Shown here: positions 35,124 to 48,172 of the stretch, piece by piece
Layout of the letters: each line of letters begins with the position of its first letter
How positions within the stretch are numbered: position 1 is the stretch's first letter
Origin: Siphonodentalium dalli
Taxonomy: Eukaryota > Mollusca > Scaphopoda > Gadilida > Siphonodentaliidae
Length of the DNA stretch: 64,000 bases
Reading direction: 5' to 3'
Assembly: GCA_032622095.1 (NCBI GenBank)
Contig: CP136067.1
Span: 57,515,899 to 57,579,898, forward strand
Position numbers and translations under genes: made by a program
Notes under the pieces: generated by a model
The model's input: the letters and a program-made list of their open reading frames with translations, nothing else
Databases searched by the model: none
What the model was told of the DNA's origin: nothing

Positions 35124-35717
35124 TCTATTATATATTTTTGGAAGATCTGTCTGTCAGTGTGTCTGTGTGTGGTGTGTGTGTGTTCGCGATGAACTCAAAA
35201 ACGGCCTAGCCGATTTCGATGAAACTTGGTATGTGGGGGGTACTTTCGGCCGGGGGGTGACATAGGCATATTAATTTGTCCGTGCGACGTGACCTTGACC
35301 TTGAAATCGGGTAATTTCAAGGTCAAACGCCCGAATATCACGGGATTTCGATGAAACTTGGTATGTGTGGGTACTTTCGTATGGCGAGTCTCATATGCAT
35401 TTGCCCGTGCGACTTGACATTGAAAGGTCAAATCGCCAATGCTGATGGGATTTCGACGAAATTTTATACATATGGTTACTTTTGTCCACTGAGTGTTTTG
35501 GACGGGTCAAATCATGACCCCGATCTGATCTTGACCTTCAAAATGATCAATTCATGGTAAAATCGGGTAAAACCGGATGGATTTCGACGGGCACGTTTGT
35601 CGGGTACTTTTGTCCGGGCAGTGTTTTGGACTGGTCAAATCGTGACTCCACTTGACCTTGACCTTCACAATGGACAATTCAAGGTCAAAGCCCGGACGAA
35701 GTCGGGTCACCTTCTAG
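35124..35717 (+). mobile_element. Helitron-like element, copy 2, head-to-tail
   Basis: It begins TCTATTATATATTTTTGG immediately after the CTAG of copy 1 with no host base between. It ends hairpin + TCACCTT + CTAG (35714-35717) followed by T. 594 bp with fewer internal units. Confidence 0.75.
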
Positions 35718-35953
<236 letters not shown>

Positions 35954-36829
35954 GGTTCAACGGAGAACTGTACTTAGAAATGATCTATTTAACTTGGAGA
36001 AATCCGTTCAGCGGAAATAATTGAGGGTGCATATTACACGTAGATTTCTAAAACTTGGGGAAATTCCGTTCAACGGAAATTAAAGATGCATATAGTAGAT
36101 TTCTGTACTGGGGAAATCCATGTACATGTTGAGCCGAGGGGCAGTACCTCTGCAGACATTTTGTGTGGTGTTATCATCAATATTTCAAAAATATAACAGA
36201 TATATAGTGTCAGTGGATTTTTTTTTTCATACCAGAAGGGAGGAACGTATTCAACGTATGCTTTCGAAAATATACGAACTCAAATATGAACAGTGTTAAC
36301 TGAGAGTCATTTGTGGACCAGGGACATGAAAATAGAGCAATTTCGGAAATGGTCCAAATACGGCCTTTGTTTGAGTCGATCATGTCGGGATATGAACCCA
36401 CGTCTAGCCCAAATTGCGACAGTCGTAACGACCTGGATATATACGGAGTTTATACGTAGGCCTATATACACACATCCAATAACTCGGGTAATTTTGTTCT
36501 CGTGTGAAGATCGAGACAAATAAGGACAAGTTATATTGATGTTAATCGGAAGACAACTGCCTAATATATACTTAAACACCAGTTAAGATGTTTACTACAC
36601 CATAAGTGCATACCACGTCAGTAAGGAAGTGGATACTCTCAAGGTGAGTTCTGTACAATACACTTGCCTTCTGGACAACACGAACCGCCCGAAATATTAA
36701 AGTATATTCTACCATTGTGTTTAGAATGAGTCCTTATGGTTCATATCTGGTGATTATTTTACTGAGTTTCGTCAGATGTGAGTATATCGTCTCGTTTCAT
36801 TTATTATATATAAAGGGATTTTTTGTTTT
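35954..36829. other. Stretch without a recognised gene
   Basis: AT-rich, with two related short segments around 36000-36080 (GAAATCCGTTCA / GAAATTCCGTTCAACGGAAA). No exon could be supported. Confidence 0.4.
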
Positions 36830-37990
36830 CTGTTTGTCAAGTTTTTCAACTTACAATTGACGAGGGACACAAAGACGTCGCTATTAATGGAGCGGACGGA
36901 ACCGATTTCAGAAAGTTTAGTCCATCGGGACCACACACAAGCTTGTAATACATCATTTTGAAGGTTATGACATTCCGCAGCGGGTAGGACCCGGTGTGAA
37001 ATATAGAAATGATGCAAAAGATGATTTTTAGAGGATTAAGTGCCAAAATTCAGCAAAAATCCCTGTTTTTGTAAAATGCGGCAAAATGAGAAATAAAAGT
37101 ATAGAAAGGTCAACATTTTGCGCTAGTCTACATACCTCTAGAGATTTACTATGATAGTGTTACGATTTCTCTGATATAACGAAGATTGTTTTTAGATTTA
37201 TTGTAAAAATAGACAAAACAGCGCAATTTTTCATTTTTTTTGCCTCACTTAATGGGCGATAGATCAATATTGTTTTGATCAGGGATATCGTATATAGTCT
37301 AGAAAAGTGCGGATATATATACCGTATACGACAATATGCTAAATATGTCATTATATTTAACAACTGCTGTGTTATGTAAGATTATTTCAACCCTCACCCC
37401 AAAATTCAGCAAAAAGTCACTGTTTTAGGGAAATTCGGCACAAATGAATACAAAAGCACAGGTATTCGGAATATTTTTGTGCTAAGATATAGCAGGTTAC
37501 ATACTTATAAATACAAAGTATTGAAATGCCATGATTTCGGTGATAGATGTAAACATTTCTTAAATTTACTTGGAAAATAGACAAAAAATCATTCATGTTC
37601 AGTTGTTTCGCCACACTTAATATGCGATTATTAAATATTGCATTGAATGGAGATTCCGTATATAATCTGAAAACTTGTGGAAATATATCGCATATGATTG
37701 TAGGATAAAGATTTCATTCTTTTCCATAGGTAATATGTGGTGGTATATTATGTCACCCCCACCCCAAAATTCAGAAGAAAAAAAAACAGGTTTAGAAATT
37801 TCGGTATGGCAGAATACAAAAGCACAACAACTCCGATTATTTGTGCTATTATATTGCAGTCTACCCACTTCGAGATATACATTGTGATAACGCCATGGTA
37901 TGATTTACAGATGGCAATATTTCGGAGTGTTCTGGTGAAAGTAGACCGAAAATCGTGAAATTTAAACTTGTTTTGCCCCTCTACATGGGT
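36830..37990 (-). repeat. 'CTGAATTTTGGGG' repeat family, inverted copy
   Basis: Three diverged units of about 350 bp in inverse orientation to 27416-28095, including CCGCAGCGGGTAGGACCCGG and CCCCAAAATTCAGC. Confidence 0.75.
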
Positions 37991-38440
37991 GATAATTCAA
38001 TTCCATTTTGAACAATGATCTAGGACAAACTCTCAGGAGTTGACGAGACACATAGTGAATATGAATGTTGTCGGGATTGTATCATCTTCTGTCGCATTTG
38101 TTTGGTTACGTTATTGCACCCCTCACCCCAATAATACAATACATTGCAAGATGAGACTAACACGGAATTATATGCATTATACACATACATTATCAAGCTG
38201 AGGCGTTTGAAAGTTACTTGAGTTGAAGAAATTACATCATTGTATATGTTTGCTTCGCATACTATAGCTTCACAATTGTATAAGATTATACGTATTGGGG
38301 AGGTTTAGTGATTGTTAATAGCCAGGTTCAGCCACACGTACATGTAACTTGTAACGTGTGTTGTCATTGCCAACAAAATTTTAATCACCTGACTCACATG
38401 ACCATTCCGCCTACACGTACACCGTCAAACAACCGTTTAG
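37991..38440. other. Stretch without a recognised gene
   Basis: AT-rich; nothing recognised. Confidence 0.4.
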
Positions 38441-38449
38441 ACGTTTTGT

Positions 38450-40230
38450 GTTAAATGTGCAGCATTGCCAAATGTGTATCAGAGAGGTGTCCAATCTTTA
38501 TGTCAATCGACGAACCTGTGCTTAGTGAACTTTTGTTAAATTCTTCAGCAGCGGTGACCACGCCGTTACTTTTCCCAAAAGGGTTGTTGTTTCGACTTCC
38601 TTTACATATCGTAGGTATTCTGCACCCTGGAACCGGTGGAAACCAAAGTTTGTTTGCATCTGGGTGCAGAAATGTTCTCCAATGTGGGTGCATAGCCTAC
38701 TCATCTTCGATACACATGGAGGGTTTTTAACGTCCAATGGGCATGAACTACCCACGAGATGGCACAGCTATGAAGGTGAGCTCGCGATCCCGTCACATCT
38801 AGTCATGGCTCAACCCTGCAAGTTGAGCCAAGGGGTCGTGTTTGGAATGAACCTCTAGCCACCTGGGACTCGATGTTGCCCCAAGGGCTGCCACTTCCCT
38901 TTAATCATATAATAGAATATTTTGTTTACATCAACAATACTGTACAAACATTATATACACTGTCTTTCTGTGGCTCTGCTATATGGGAGTCATCATCCAC
39001 GATTTTGACCTATGGGGACCTTCCCACAGTATTTGGGGTTTTGATGCGTCACGACCTTCTTGGTCACAGCCATACAATACAGCCTTGTCATCAACCTTGC
39101 GATGCTCTTTAATTATATCTATCGTCCTTGAATCTCCATTGGAGTACCCATGGCGCCGTTTCTGGGTTGGATTATATTTCTTTGGTTTACCACCGTGCTT
39201 TCTGGTTCATTTCCGTCTTCGCCGCTTGTGGTGCCTATTCCACTTTGGAATATGATGAGGAACAGATGCCGCAATATCTCCAAGGCCTTGATCATTACAA
39301 TCATGTCGAATTTCTCTGACCATGTATGTCTGTCAATGTGTCAGGAAGTATATATTTCTCCTGTGCATTTGGTTGCCATTCAAGATAGGGTGGTTTTGGT
39401 TCAGCTCTTTGGAACTCATCCCCATTGCTTATGGTAGCAGAAACTACTGCTGTATTTCCATGTGATCATGGAGACCCATAATAGGTTCGGTAAGCTTTCT
39501 GAGGATTTGTGAATTTCCAGAACTTCCAGGAGTCACATGGCATATTCTGCCAATATCTGTGTTCTCTCCCATAGCTGGTGCCTTATCCGTGCTGCTTATC
39601 GCGGTATAACTGGGCTCGTGATAATCAGTTTCAACAGTTCCAATTCCTTCTGGGGAATTTGTGTTGATGTGCTCTGACAAGTGCCGAGAAGATTCTATCT
39701 CTGGCAAAGTTTCCGATCAGTCAGAAGATACAACTCGGTATGCCTTATTCGTTTCGTTGGACTCAATGATCTACAGCTCGTGCATGTGCTACACCATGTA
39801 TGTAACATATGGCATATGGAGCGTCCACAACAATATGATACTTTCTTACAGCATTTAGGTCAAGAATTCCGTCTAGGCTTAATATGTCAACCACTATCAT
39901 GCGCTGTTTGATAGTATCATCTTCGACCACTATCTCACATTCTGCTGCACCATGGTAATCTATTTTGATTCCATTTATTGTCTCCAAATCAGCATATAGA
40001 TGGGTATTCAACTGTCGATTTTCAATATCCGTAGTTACGATTACGGATTCGAGAAACCAAGTATATGGGCACGCGAGCTTTGCATGCTTTCATCTAGTGT
40101 ACAACTGACAATATTTGACATGTAAACAACACAATTAGATTTAGATATAAACATAACTATACATATATCACAATACTGTGTGTGGCGAGAAGATTGAACA
40201 CAATGAACGGCACTATTTTCTCCCAAATGG
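38450..40230 (-). pseudogene. Possible decayed Ty3/gypsy-like retroelement fragment
   Basis: On the minus strand the reading frame 40011-39763 resembles the second half of a retroelement aspartic protease: INGIKIDYHGAAECEIVV, then an IVVDI...DGILDLN segment comparable to the 'ADI...GILGLDFL' signature, then YHIVVD. A catalytic DTG is not visible in the same frame. The other minus-strand frames down to 38450 (38451-38693, 38522-38755, 39444-39707) carry no motif I can name. No LTRs were found. The whole is broken by stops and frame changes and is a remnant at most. Confidence 0.4.
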
Positions 40231-40666
40231 ACTCGCAGTCGTCACTTCTGTGAAAATGTGTTTAGACCGTACGAAACACATAAGACTACACTATAAGCTA
40301 CTCGTAATTATTATATGTATAGTAGTTCATTATGCGAAAGATGTCCATTGTCCGTATTTATATTTCACTGCACGTTTGATAACTTTACACATAATAATCA
40401 TCGATATATTTCAATTTGTTTTGATGGCAGCTACATACGCGTTTATAAACTTCTTTATTTATTGTTATTTCTGAAGATTCGCCTTTGTTCATATTTCGTG
40501 TTAATTTTGCGAAACCTCTCTTTACATATATAATCCTATACATGTGAAGCTATCATGCGAAGGTAACATAATTATGCAATGCTGCATTTTCTTCAACTCA
40601 AATAACTTTTCATCGTATCACCTTGAGAAGGTACATGTATACTACTTGGATGTATATATATATATA
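40231..40666. other. Stretch without a recognised gene
   Basis: Very AT-rich; short open frames only and no recognisable motif. Confidence 0.4.
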
Positions 40667-41684
40667 CTAGAAGGTGACCCGACTTCGTCCGGGCTTTGAC
40701 ATTGAATTGACCATTTTGAAGGTCAGGTGGGGTCACGATTTGACCCGTCCAAAACACTCCCTGGAAACAATTACCACTATGGTCCACTAAGTATCAAATT
40801 TTGTCAAAATCCGTCTGGCAATTTTCCAACACCAACACCCCAAAAATGGTGGAAATTGGGCAAGCGGATACCGGGAAATCGGCCCAGCGGATACCGAGAT
40901 ACCCTATGTATCAAATTTCGTCAGTAAAAATCCGCCAGTTTTACCCGATTTGATTTCCACTAAAGTATGTAAACGCGCCTCATATACACACGCTCATTAA
41001 TTATCAAGCTTCAACGTAAAGATAAATTAGCATTGTGTGGTAAATTTTAACTAATTATTTTCTCGCAGTCAAAGTTTCGATGTTGTTGACATTGACGGCT
41101 TGGGGCCACCGGTAGATTCCATTTCGCAACAACGAAGTATCATTTCAGCTAAATGGATTCTTGGATGAGATTCCAGACCCGCGGAGTAAATGTAAACAGC
41201 TTGAGCCTATGCGTGGTGTGAATATACAAAAAATAAATCTATCGACAATAGACCTAAGAATATTAGCTGTAACAAAATTTATATATCAGAAATTGTAATA
41301 AATGATATATTTTGGGATAGATACACGATTTTTAATAGCCTGCAAATTGACAATATATATTGTAAATGTTATAATTTTGGGAAAAATACACGATGCGTAA
41401 TTGCATGCCTGCAAATTGCTAACGTTCGTCGACGTATGAATATAGAGTTATCCTCCCTGCATCGCAGTGCTAAATCCGGCGTGATAGCACTGCGGATCTC
41501 ATGAGTTTTGAAGGTCACGTCGCACGGGCAAATCAATAGGCCTATGTTAACCCCCGGCCGAAAATACCCCCACGTACCAAGTTTCATCGAAATCGGGTCG
41601 GTCGTTTTTGAGTTCATCGATTACACACACACAGACAGATACACACACACACACACACACAGATCTTTCAAAATATATAATAGA
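40667..41684 (-). mobile_element. Helitron-like element, copy 3, minus strand
   Basis: Its 3' end is at 40667 (ACTAGAAGGTGACCCGACTT, the inverse of hairpin plus CTAG) and its 5' TC end at 41684. The flanking bases are A before the 5' TC and T after the 3' CTAG, matching Helitron A^T insertion. The middle (about 40950-41490) is unrelated AT-rich sequence, so the copy carries captured or inserted DNA. Confidence 0.7.
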
Positions 41685-42815
41685 TATAGAGAGAGAGAGC
41701 AGAGGGGCAAAAACGTTTAAAATGTACGATTTTTCGGTCAACTTTCACTATGAATCTCAGAAATCTTGCCATCTGTACCAACAAAATCTTCAAATTGGGT
41801 ATATATCTAGGAGTATAAGTGTGTACAATACTATATCATAGCACAGTATAATCCCAGTTCTTCCGTCCTGCCGAATGTTCTAAAACCTGACTTTTTTGCT
41901 GATATTTTTGGTGAGGGGTGACACAATCTTACACAATACAGCGCCTATGACAAAGGATGACATAATTGGCATATGAACATATGTCGTGAACATTTCCACA
42001 AATTTCCAGGGTATTTCTGAGATCCCTCGTCAAAGCAATATTGAATTATCACTCATTAAGAGGGCAAAGCAATTGAAAATTAACATTTGTTTTTGTCTAT
42101 TTTCACAATAAATCTCAGACATTTTGCCATCTATCAACGAAATCATGGCGTTACCATACTTGGTATCTACATGTATGTAGACTGCTATATCTTAGCAGAA
42201 AGATATCCCAAATTCTCTGATTTTTTATTTTGTTCTGCCGAATTTCCCCAAAAACAGTGACTTTTTGCTGAATTTTGGGGTGAGGGGTGAAACAATCTTA
42301 CATAACACATCACTTATTGAATAGGTTGACATAAACAACATGGTGTCATTATGCGGAATATATCTCCGCAGTTTTCTACACTATATTGAAGATCGCAGGT
42401 CAAAATAATATTGAACTATTGCTAATTAAGTGGGCCAAAATAATTGAAAATTTGCGGTTTTCTGGTGTATTTTTATAAAAAATGTCAGAAATCTTGATAA
42501 CTTTCAACGAAATCGAGCACTATCATATTAGAAATATAGAAGTATGTAGAATACAGTATCTTGGCGTAAAAAATCGTGTTTCTCTACAGTTGTGTCGCTC
42601 TTAGCCGCTTTTATAAAACATAGCTATTTTTGCTGATTTTTACCGCTTAAACCTCTCAAAATCATCTTTTGCATTATTTGTATATTTCACACCGGGTCCT
42701 ATCCGGTGCACAATGTCATAACCTTCAAAATGTTGTATCACAAGCCCGTGTGTGGTGCCGATGGACTAAACTCCTACTTCTAGTGAGCTTTTTGAGTTTG
42801 TCCGCTCTACAATAT
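41685..42815 (+). repeat. 'CTGAATTTTGGGG' repeat family, copy 3
   Basis: Three diverged units of about 350 bp, each with CACAATAAATCTCAGA-like and GACTTTTTGCTGAATTTTGG words. It ends CACACCGGGTCCTATCCGG and CAAGCCCGTGTGTGGTGCCG, as at 27416-28095. Confidence 0.75.
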
Positions 42816-42858
42816 ATATAGATGGTCTTCATTTGGGGAAGGGGGCGGTCACGCGGTG

Positions 42859-43480
42859 CATGTCTACCTTGAAATTTTCGACTGCCCCCTCCCCCAACCA
42901 GCTAGGCCAAACTCCCAAGTTCGCATAATACCATTTGCACCCCTCCTAGCTTTGAATTTGCCAACACTGGTACCACCAGTCTGGAGTAATTATTAGCTAC
43001 ATGCCCACATATAATTTAAAATAGTGGGTCTGAGTGTATGTTTACAAAGACTTGCACCTCACGACCGTGATATGTTTGTGTTTTTAGCTCAATTTGACGA
43101 AGTCAATTAAGTTTGAGCTATGGGCGTCCGTCGCCCGTGGGTGCGTCCATGACCCGTCAACTATTTCCGTTAGCACACCCTATATACAGGTCACGTCTCT
43201 CATCCCATCGTCATCAAACTTCATAGTGATGTTCGAAGTGACCTCTAGATGGGAGCCATCGATTTTTCACGAAATGCGTTTAAAAACATGTCCGCCAGCA
43301 TCCATCTTGGATTTCAAATTTGAATCCATCGATACACCCTACAGTCCGCATTTACTGGTGAATTGTTTTGAATATTTACAATCATGTAAGCCATCGAATT
43401 TGAAATTTTTTTTAATGAAAAGCATGGCCGGTGGCAGCCATCTTGGATTTTACTCTTTGCGTGACTAAATTCACACAGGA
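42859..43480 (+). repeat. Segmental direct duplication, copy 1
   Basis: It matches 45091-45681: CCAGCTAGGCCAAACTCCCA, GTACCACCAGTCTGGAGTAA, TTGCACCTCACGA, then an AGCTC satellite start. Only copy 1 keeps the TTTTTAGCTCAATTTGACG hairpin. Confidence 0.8.
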
Positions 43481-43680
43481 GGCAACTCCCTCATCCGATC
43501 ATATAACCAAACTTCACATGGATCTTCGGTGTGATCTGTAGATGGGAGCCATCCCAGATTATAACTCTTTCTAGCATAGTATTACTGCATCGTTTGGCGC
43601 TCCATACAGCCATTTTTTTCCATTGATAAATCCCGATATGAATCATCAGGGTAACCTCTAGTTACATACAAGCATACAAG
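43081..43680 (+). mobile_element. AGCTC family 2 element start with GACGAAGTC hairpin
   Basis: The hairpin AGCTCAATTTGACGAAGTCA... closes with GTTTGAGCT, followed by CGTCCGTCGCCCGTGG and core units (AACATGTCCGCCAGC, GCCATCTTGGATTTTACTC). Confidence 0.7.
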
Positions 43681-44204
43681 AAAACCAATGTCAGAAATGG
43701 TAACGCGCTCAAGATCATATATTATATATACCCATGATTGTAATTATAGAATATAAAATATATTGGTTTTGCGAATGACCAACTCAGAATTCCGTTAAAA
43801 TAACAATAACAACCAGCACCTAACTAACGAACCGGCGGCCGACTCGGCCGTCTCCGACCACAGCTCCCAGTGGGCTGCAGAACGAAATATGTCTATAAAA
43901 GTTGAAATATAAGACTTACAAATTATCTTTTTCATTTCTATTATTTGTAATTGGCATAGCTTATCACAAACCAAAAATCAACATTATTGACATAATGTTA
44001 GCGACAATAAACGAAATTGAAATTCCCAACTACGGCTTTTAACGGACTTGGCCTCCGGTCGCAGTTCGACTTTTAATCCTCCCAGAAATTCCCAGTCTAT
44101 AAATAAAACACCCATGCATGCGCCCAGGCGAAACAGGAATCTCTACACCAGTATACACGCGGAGCGCGCGTAATAAACTGTCCGAGTTCCCTTTCGCTCA
44201 AAAT
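43681..44204. other. Stretch without a recognised gene
   Basis: Moderately GC-balanced sequence between two satellite blocks. It contains CGGCGGCCGACTCGGCCG at about 43833. No exon could be supported. Confidence 0.4.
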
Positions 44205-44960
44205 TCAATCCATTAGCACGGACTACAGTTTTGTCGTGGATGTTAACATTGACATGTAGATGGGGAAACGTGTCATTTTGGGGTCATTCGGCCAAAACAA
44301 TTCGCTGCCGTCAGCCATCTTGCATTTTACTCTTTGCATGACTAAATCCTTGGGTGCAACCTAAGACCACATCCCTCATCTGATCACAATATAGAAGCCT
44401 TCCAACCATTTGGGGTCATTTGGGGTCATTCGGCCAAAAAACATGGCTGACGACGGCTATCTTGGATTTCAAAATGCAATCCATTATCACGGGCCATACT
44501 GTTTGTCTGATCACCATGAAATTTGTCGTGGATGTTAATATTGACATGTAGATGGGAACGAGTCATTTTGGGGTCATTCGGCTAAAAAAACATGGCTGCT
44601 GGCAGACATCTTGGATTTTACTCTTTGCATGACTAAATCCTTTGGCACGGGCTACAGGTCGTAGCTTTGGTTGGATTATCATGAACATTTGTCATGGATG
44701 TTAACATTGACATGTAGATGGGAACTAGTCATTTTGGGCTCATTCTGCCATAAAACATGGCTGCCAGCAACCATCTTGGAGTTTACTCTTTGCATGACTA
44801 AATCCTTTGGTTCGGGCTACAGGTCACACCTTTGCTCTGATAATTATGAAATTTGTCATGGGTGTTAACATTGACATGTAGATGGGAACGAGTCATTTTG
44901 GGGTCATTCGGCAAAAAAAAAAACGTTGCCACCAGCAGCCATTTTGGATTTCAAATATTC
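44205..44960 (+). repeat. AGCTC family 2 satellite array
   Basis: About five units with ATGTAGATGGGAACGAGTCA, GGTCATTCGG and GCATGACTAAATCC, as at 28096-30609. Confidence 0.8.
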
Positions 44961-45090
44961 AATTCATCATTCCATTAATTGCTATTCACTTTCATTTGTT
45001 TTCTGTTTGTCACGTTATTCAACTTACAATTGACGAGGGGCACAAGGATTTCGCTATATATTTCCTTTCGCTTTATTGTGGAAGGAGGAG

Positions 45091-45681
45091 GTGTATGTCC
45101 ACCTTGCAATTTTCGACTGCCCCCTCCCCATCCAGCTAGGCCAAACTCCCAAGTTCGCATAATTCCATTTGCACCCCTCCTAGCTTTGAATTTGCCAACA
45201 CTGGTACCACCAGTCTGGAGTAATTATTAGCTACATGCCCACATAAAATAGTGGGTCTGAGTGTATGTTTACAAAGACTTGCACCTCACGAGGCTCACGG
45301 GTCGTGATATGTTTGTGTTTGAGCTATTGCTATGGGTTGGCGTCCGTCGCCCGTGCGTCCGTGAACCGTCAACAATTTCCGTTAGCACACCCTACATGTC
45401 ACATATCTCTCATCCCATCAGCATCAAACTTCACAGTGATGTTCGGAGTGACCTCTAGATGGGAGCCATTGATTTTTCATGAAATTCGTTTAAAAACATG
45501 TCCGCCAGCAGCCATCTTTGATTTCAAATTTGAATCCATCGACACACCCTGTAGTCCGCATTTATTGGAGAATTGTTTTGAATATTTACAAGCATGTAAG
45601 CTATCGAATTTGAATTTTTTCCGATGAAAGGCATGGCCGCTGGCAGCCATCTTGGATTTTACTCTTTGCATGACTAAATTC
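45091..45681 (+). repeat. Segmental direct duplication, copy 2
   Basis: Counterpart of 42859-43480, with the terminal hairpin of the AGCTC element deleted at about 45320. Confidence 0.8.
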
Positions 45682-45828
45682 TTTGGCATGCCCTACAGAC
45701 CACATCCCTCATCTGATCATATGGATCTTTTTGGTGACCACTAAATGGGAGCCATCAAATTTTCCGTATTTCATTGAAAAACGGCTACTATCTTGGATTT
45801 TACTCTTTGGATAACTGAATAGTTCTGT

Positions 45829-48172
45829 GTACCATGATAGAAATTCTAGATGACCTGGTTCCGGTAAAAAGTATAAAATTACGCCAGCAACGTAATCCTT
45901 GGTTTTCAGACGAAATCCGCCAAGAGAAAAAACAACGACGTAAATTATCAGTGAAGTTCTCAAGACACCCTACACCAACAAATAGAGCCGATCTTATGAA
46001 TTCTTGTGAATTCTTGTGAATTCTTCGAAGCGTGTTGTCAAGATGGTTCATGTGGCCAAAAAATCTTATTTTGAGTCTATCCTTACGAATGCGACTCAGA
46101 AACAGATATTTGACTGTGTGAAACTACTAACGAAAACAAATGAGACAGTTTTGCCATCACACGAAAATTCGAAAGTTCCTGCTGACAAATTTGTTGATTA
46201 CTTTCATGAAAAAATTGAAGTTTTAAGAGGAATGTTTCCAACGACCACTTGCATGTTACCAACAAAAGTATCGACGAGCGACGTTTTTGAGTTCACTAAA
46301 TTCGAGGATGTTTCTGGATAAAAATTGGAAGAGATTCTCAACATAATGAGATGTAAATCATGCTTATTGGACCCAATTCCTACGAGATTTGTGAAAAATG
46401 ACAAAGTCAAGCAGCACTTTGTCTCTGTGTTCACTCGCATTGTTGTAAATTCTCTTTCGAACGGTGTTGTGCCCGATGAGATGAAGATCGCGGTAGTGAC
46501 ACCTTTACTGAAAAAATCCTCACTTGATCCAGATGTGCTAAAAAACTACAGACCAGTGTCTAATTTGTCATTTCTTTCGAAAGTTATGGAAAAAGTAGTC
46601 AGTATCCTAACTTGTTTGATAAATTCCAGTCTGCCCACAGAAGTAACCACTCAAGAGAGACGGCACTCATAAAAGTAAAAAATGACATTGACTTTTCGAT
46701 TGACCACGGGAAGTGCGTATTATTACTGATGCTAGATTTAAGCGCGGCATTTGACACTTGTGACCACAACATTATGTTACATCGTTTGCGAGACTATATT
46801 GGCGTTCGCGACATCGCACTCAATTGGTTCAAGTCTTATCTTTCCAATAGGAAGCAAAAAGTATTGATAGGAGACATTTGCTCAGATGAAGTGAGTCTTG
46901 ATGTTGGACTTCCTCAAGGGTAAATACTGGGACCACTATTATTTCTTATCTACACCCTCCCACTTGGACGTATTTTGGATAATCACGCTGTCAGTTATCA
47001 TCTTTATGCAGATAACACCCAACTATATGTTGAATTTGATCGGAAGGAAGTCGGCGGATACGATGAAGCCAAAAGTTGTTTAGAAACATGTTTCTGTGAT
47101 GTAAAAAACTGGATGCTTGAAAACAAATAGAAACTAAATGACAGTAAATCCGAATTTCTGGTCATAGCCTCCAAATATCATCTTAATGCACTTTCGGCAG
47201 AAGTGAATGGTTGTGTTGAATCCAGCTTCGACATACAACTGGGTGATTGCATCATTTCTTCATCAAAGCAAATTCGAAACCTAGGTGCATATTTTGATTC
47301 CAATATGACAATGGACACAATGGTGTCTAACATTCTAAAAAATCTGTTATTTCCACTTGCGATGCTTAAGAAGAATCAGATCACAGCTTACAAAAGAAGC
47401 AATGAAACATGCTGTGCTTTCGCTGATTGTATCACGTATTGACAGTCTTAACTCCCTACTGACTACCATCACTCAGGAGAATGTGGATAAGATCGACATT
47501 TTGATAAACAATTGTGTTCGCTTAATGAATAATAAATGTAAATATGATCATATAACCCAATTTCTAATCCAAGAGCATATCATGACATTCAGATTTAGGA
47601 TTCTGTTTAAATGTGCTGTAATTGTGTTCAAATCTCTCCACATGGAATCACCTGATTATATCACGGACATGTTTCAAGTGAGGTTGGGAGGAAAAACTCG
47701 GTCCAACACCACCGGATTCCACCTGAATACTATTGGCGGCAAACCGAACAATAAGCATGGAAAGTTATGCTTCCAGGAAGTGTCCACCGCGCTATGGAAC
47801 AAACTGCCAATGAACATCAGGCGCTGTCACTCTGTTCAAAGTTTTAAAAAGTTGCTAAAAACATATCTGTTTCGTCAATGTTTTCAGTTGCCAAATTGAC
47901 ATTATTCGCACTTATTTTCGATTCACTAATTTTTCATATATTCCATATTCGTGATTCGTGATTTGTTACTTTTTTTTTTTTAGCTGTGTACGTATCTGTA
48001 TTTAGGTAGTATTTTAATTCTCCTTGGCCTCTTTTAAACTAACATATATTTTAGTATCCATATTGTGTTATCTCTTTGTTTTAAACTGTACATGTATTTC
48101 TATTGTAAAGCGCATTGAAACTAATTTACTGTCTAATGCGTTTTTAAATGTAAATATAATAATAATAATAAA
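45829..48172 (+). mobile_element. Decayed CR1/Jockey-type non-LTR retrotransposon
   Basis: The conceptual frames, in order, are: NPWFSDEIRQEKKQRRKL (linker before the RT, 45834-46019); KNYRPVSNLSFLSKVMEK (46325-46672); LLLMLDLSAAFDTCDHN and WFKSYLSNRKQKVL (46612-46923); [15 protein letters not shown] then [14 protein letters not shown] (catalytic box YADD altered to YADN); and the C-terminal region ending ALWNKLPMNIRRCHSVQSFK (47357-47899). A stop replaces the residue after LPQG at 46921, another stop lies at about 47128, and there are several frame changes. The 5' end (endonuclease) is missing. The 3' end is a (TAA)n-type tail at 48155-48172, usual for CR1-like elements. It is inserted in AGCTC satellite. 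Confidence 0.88.
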
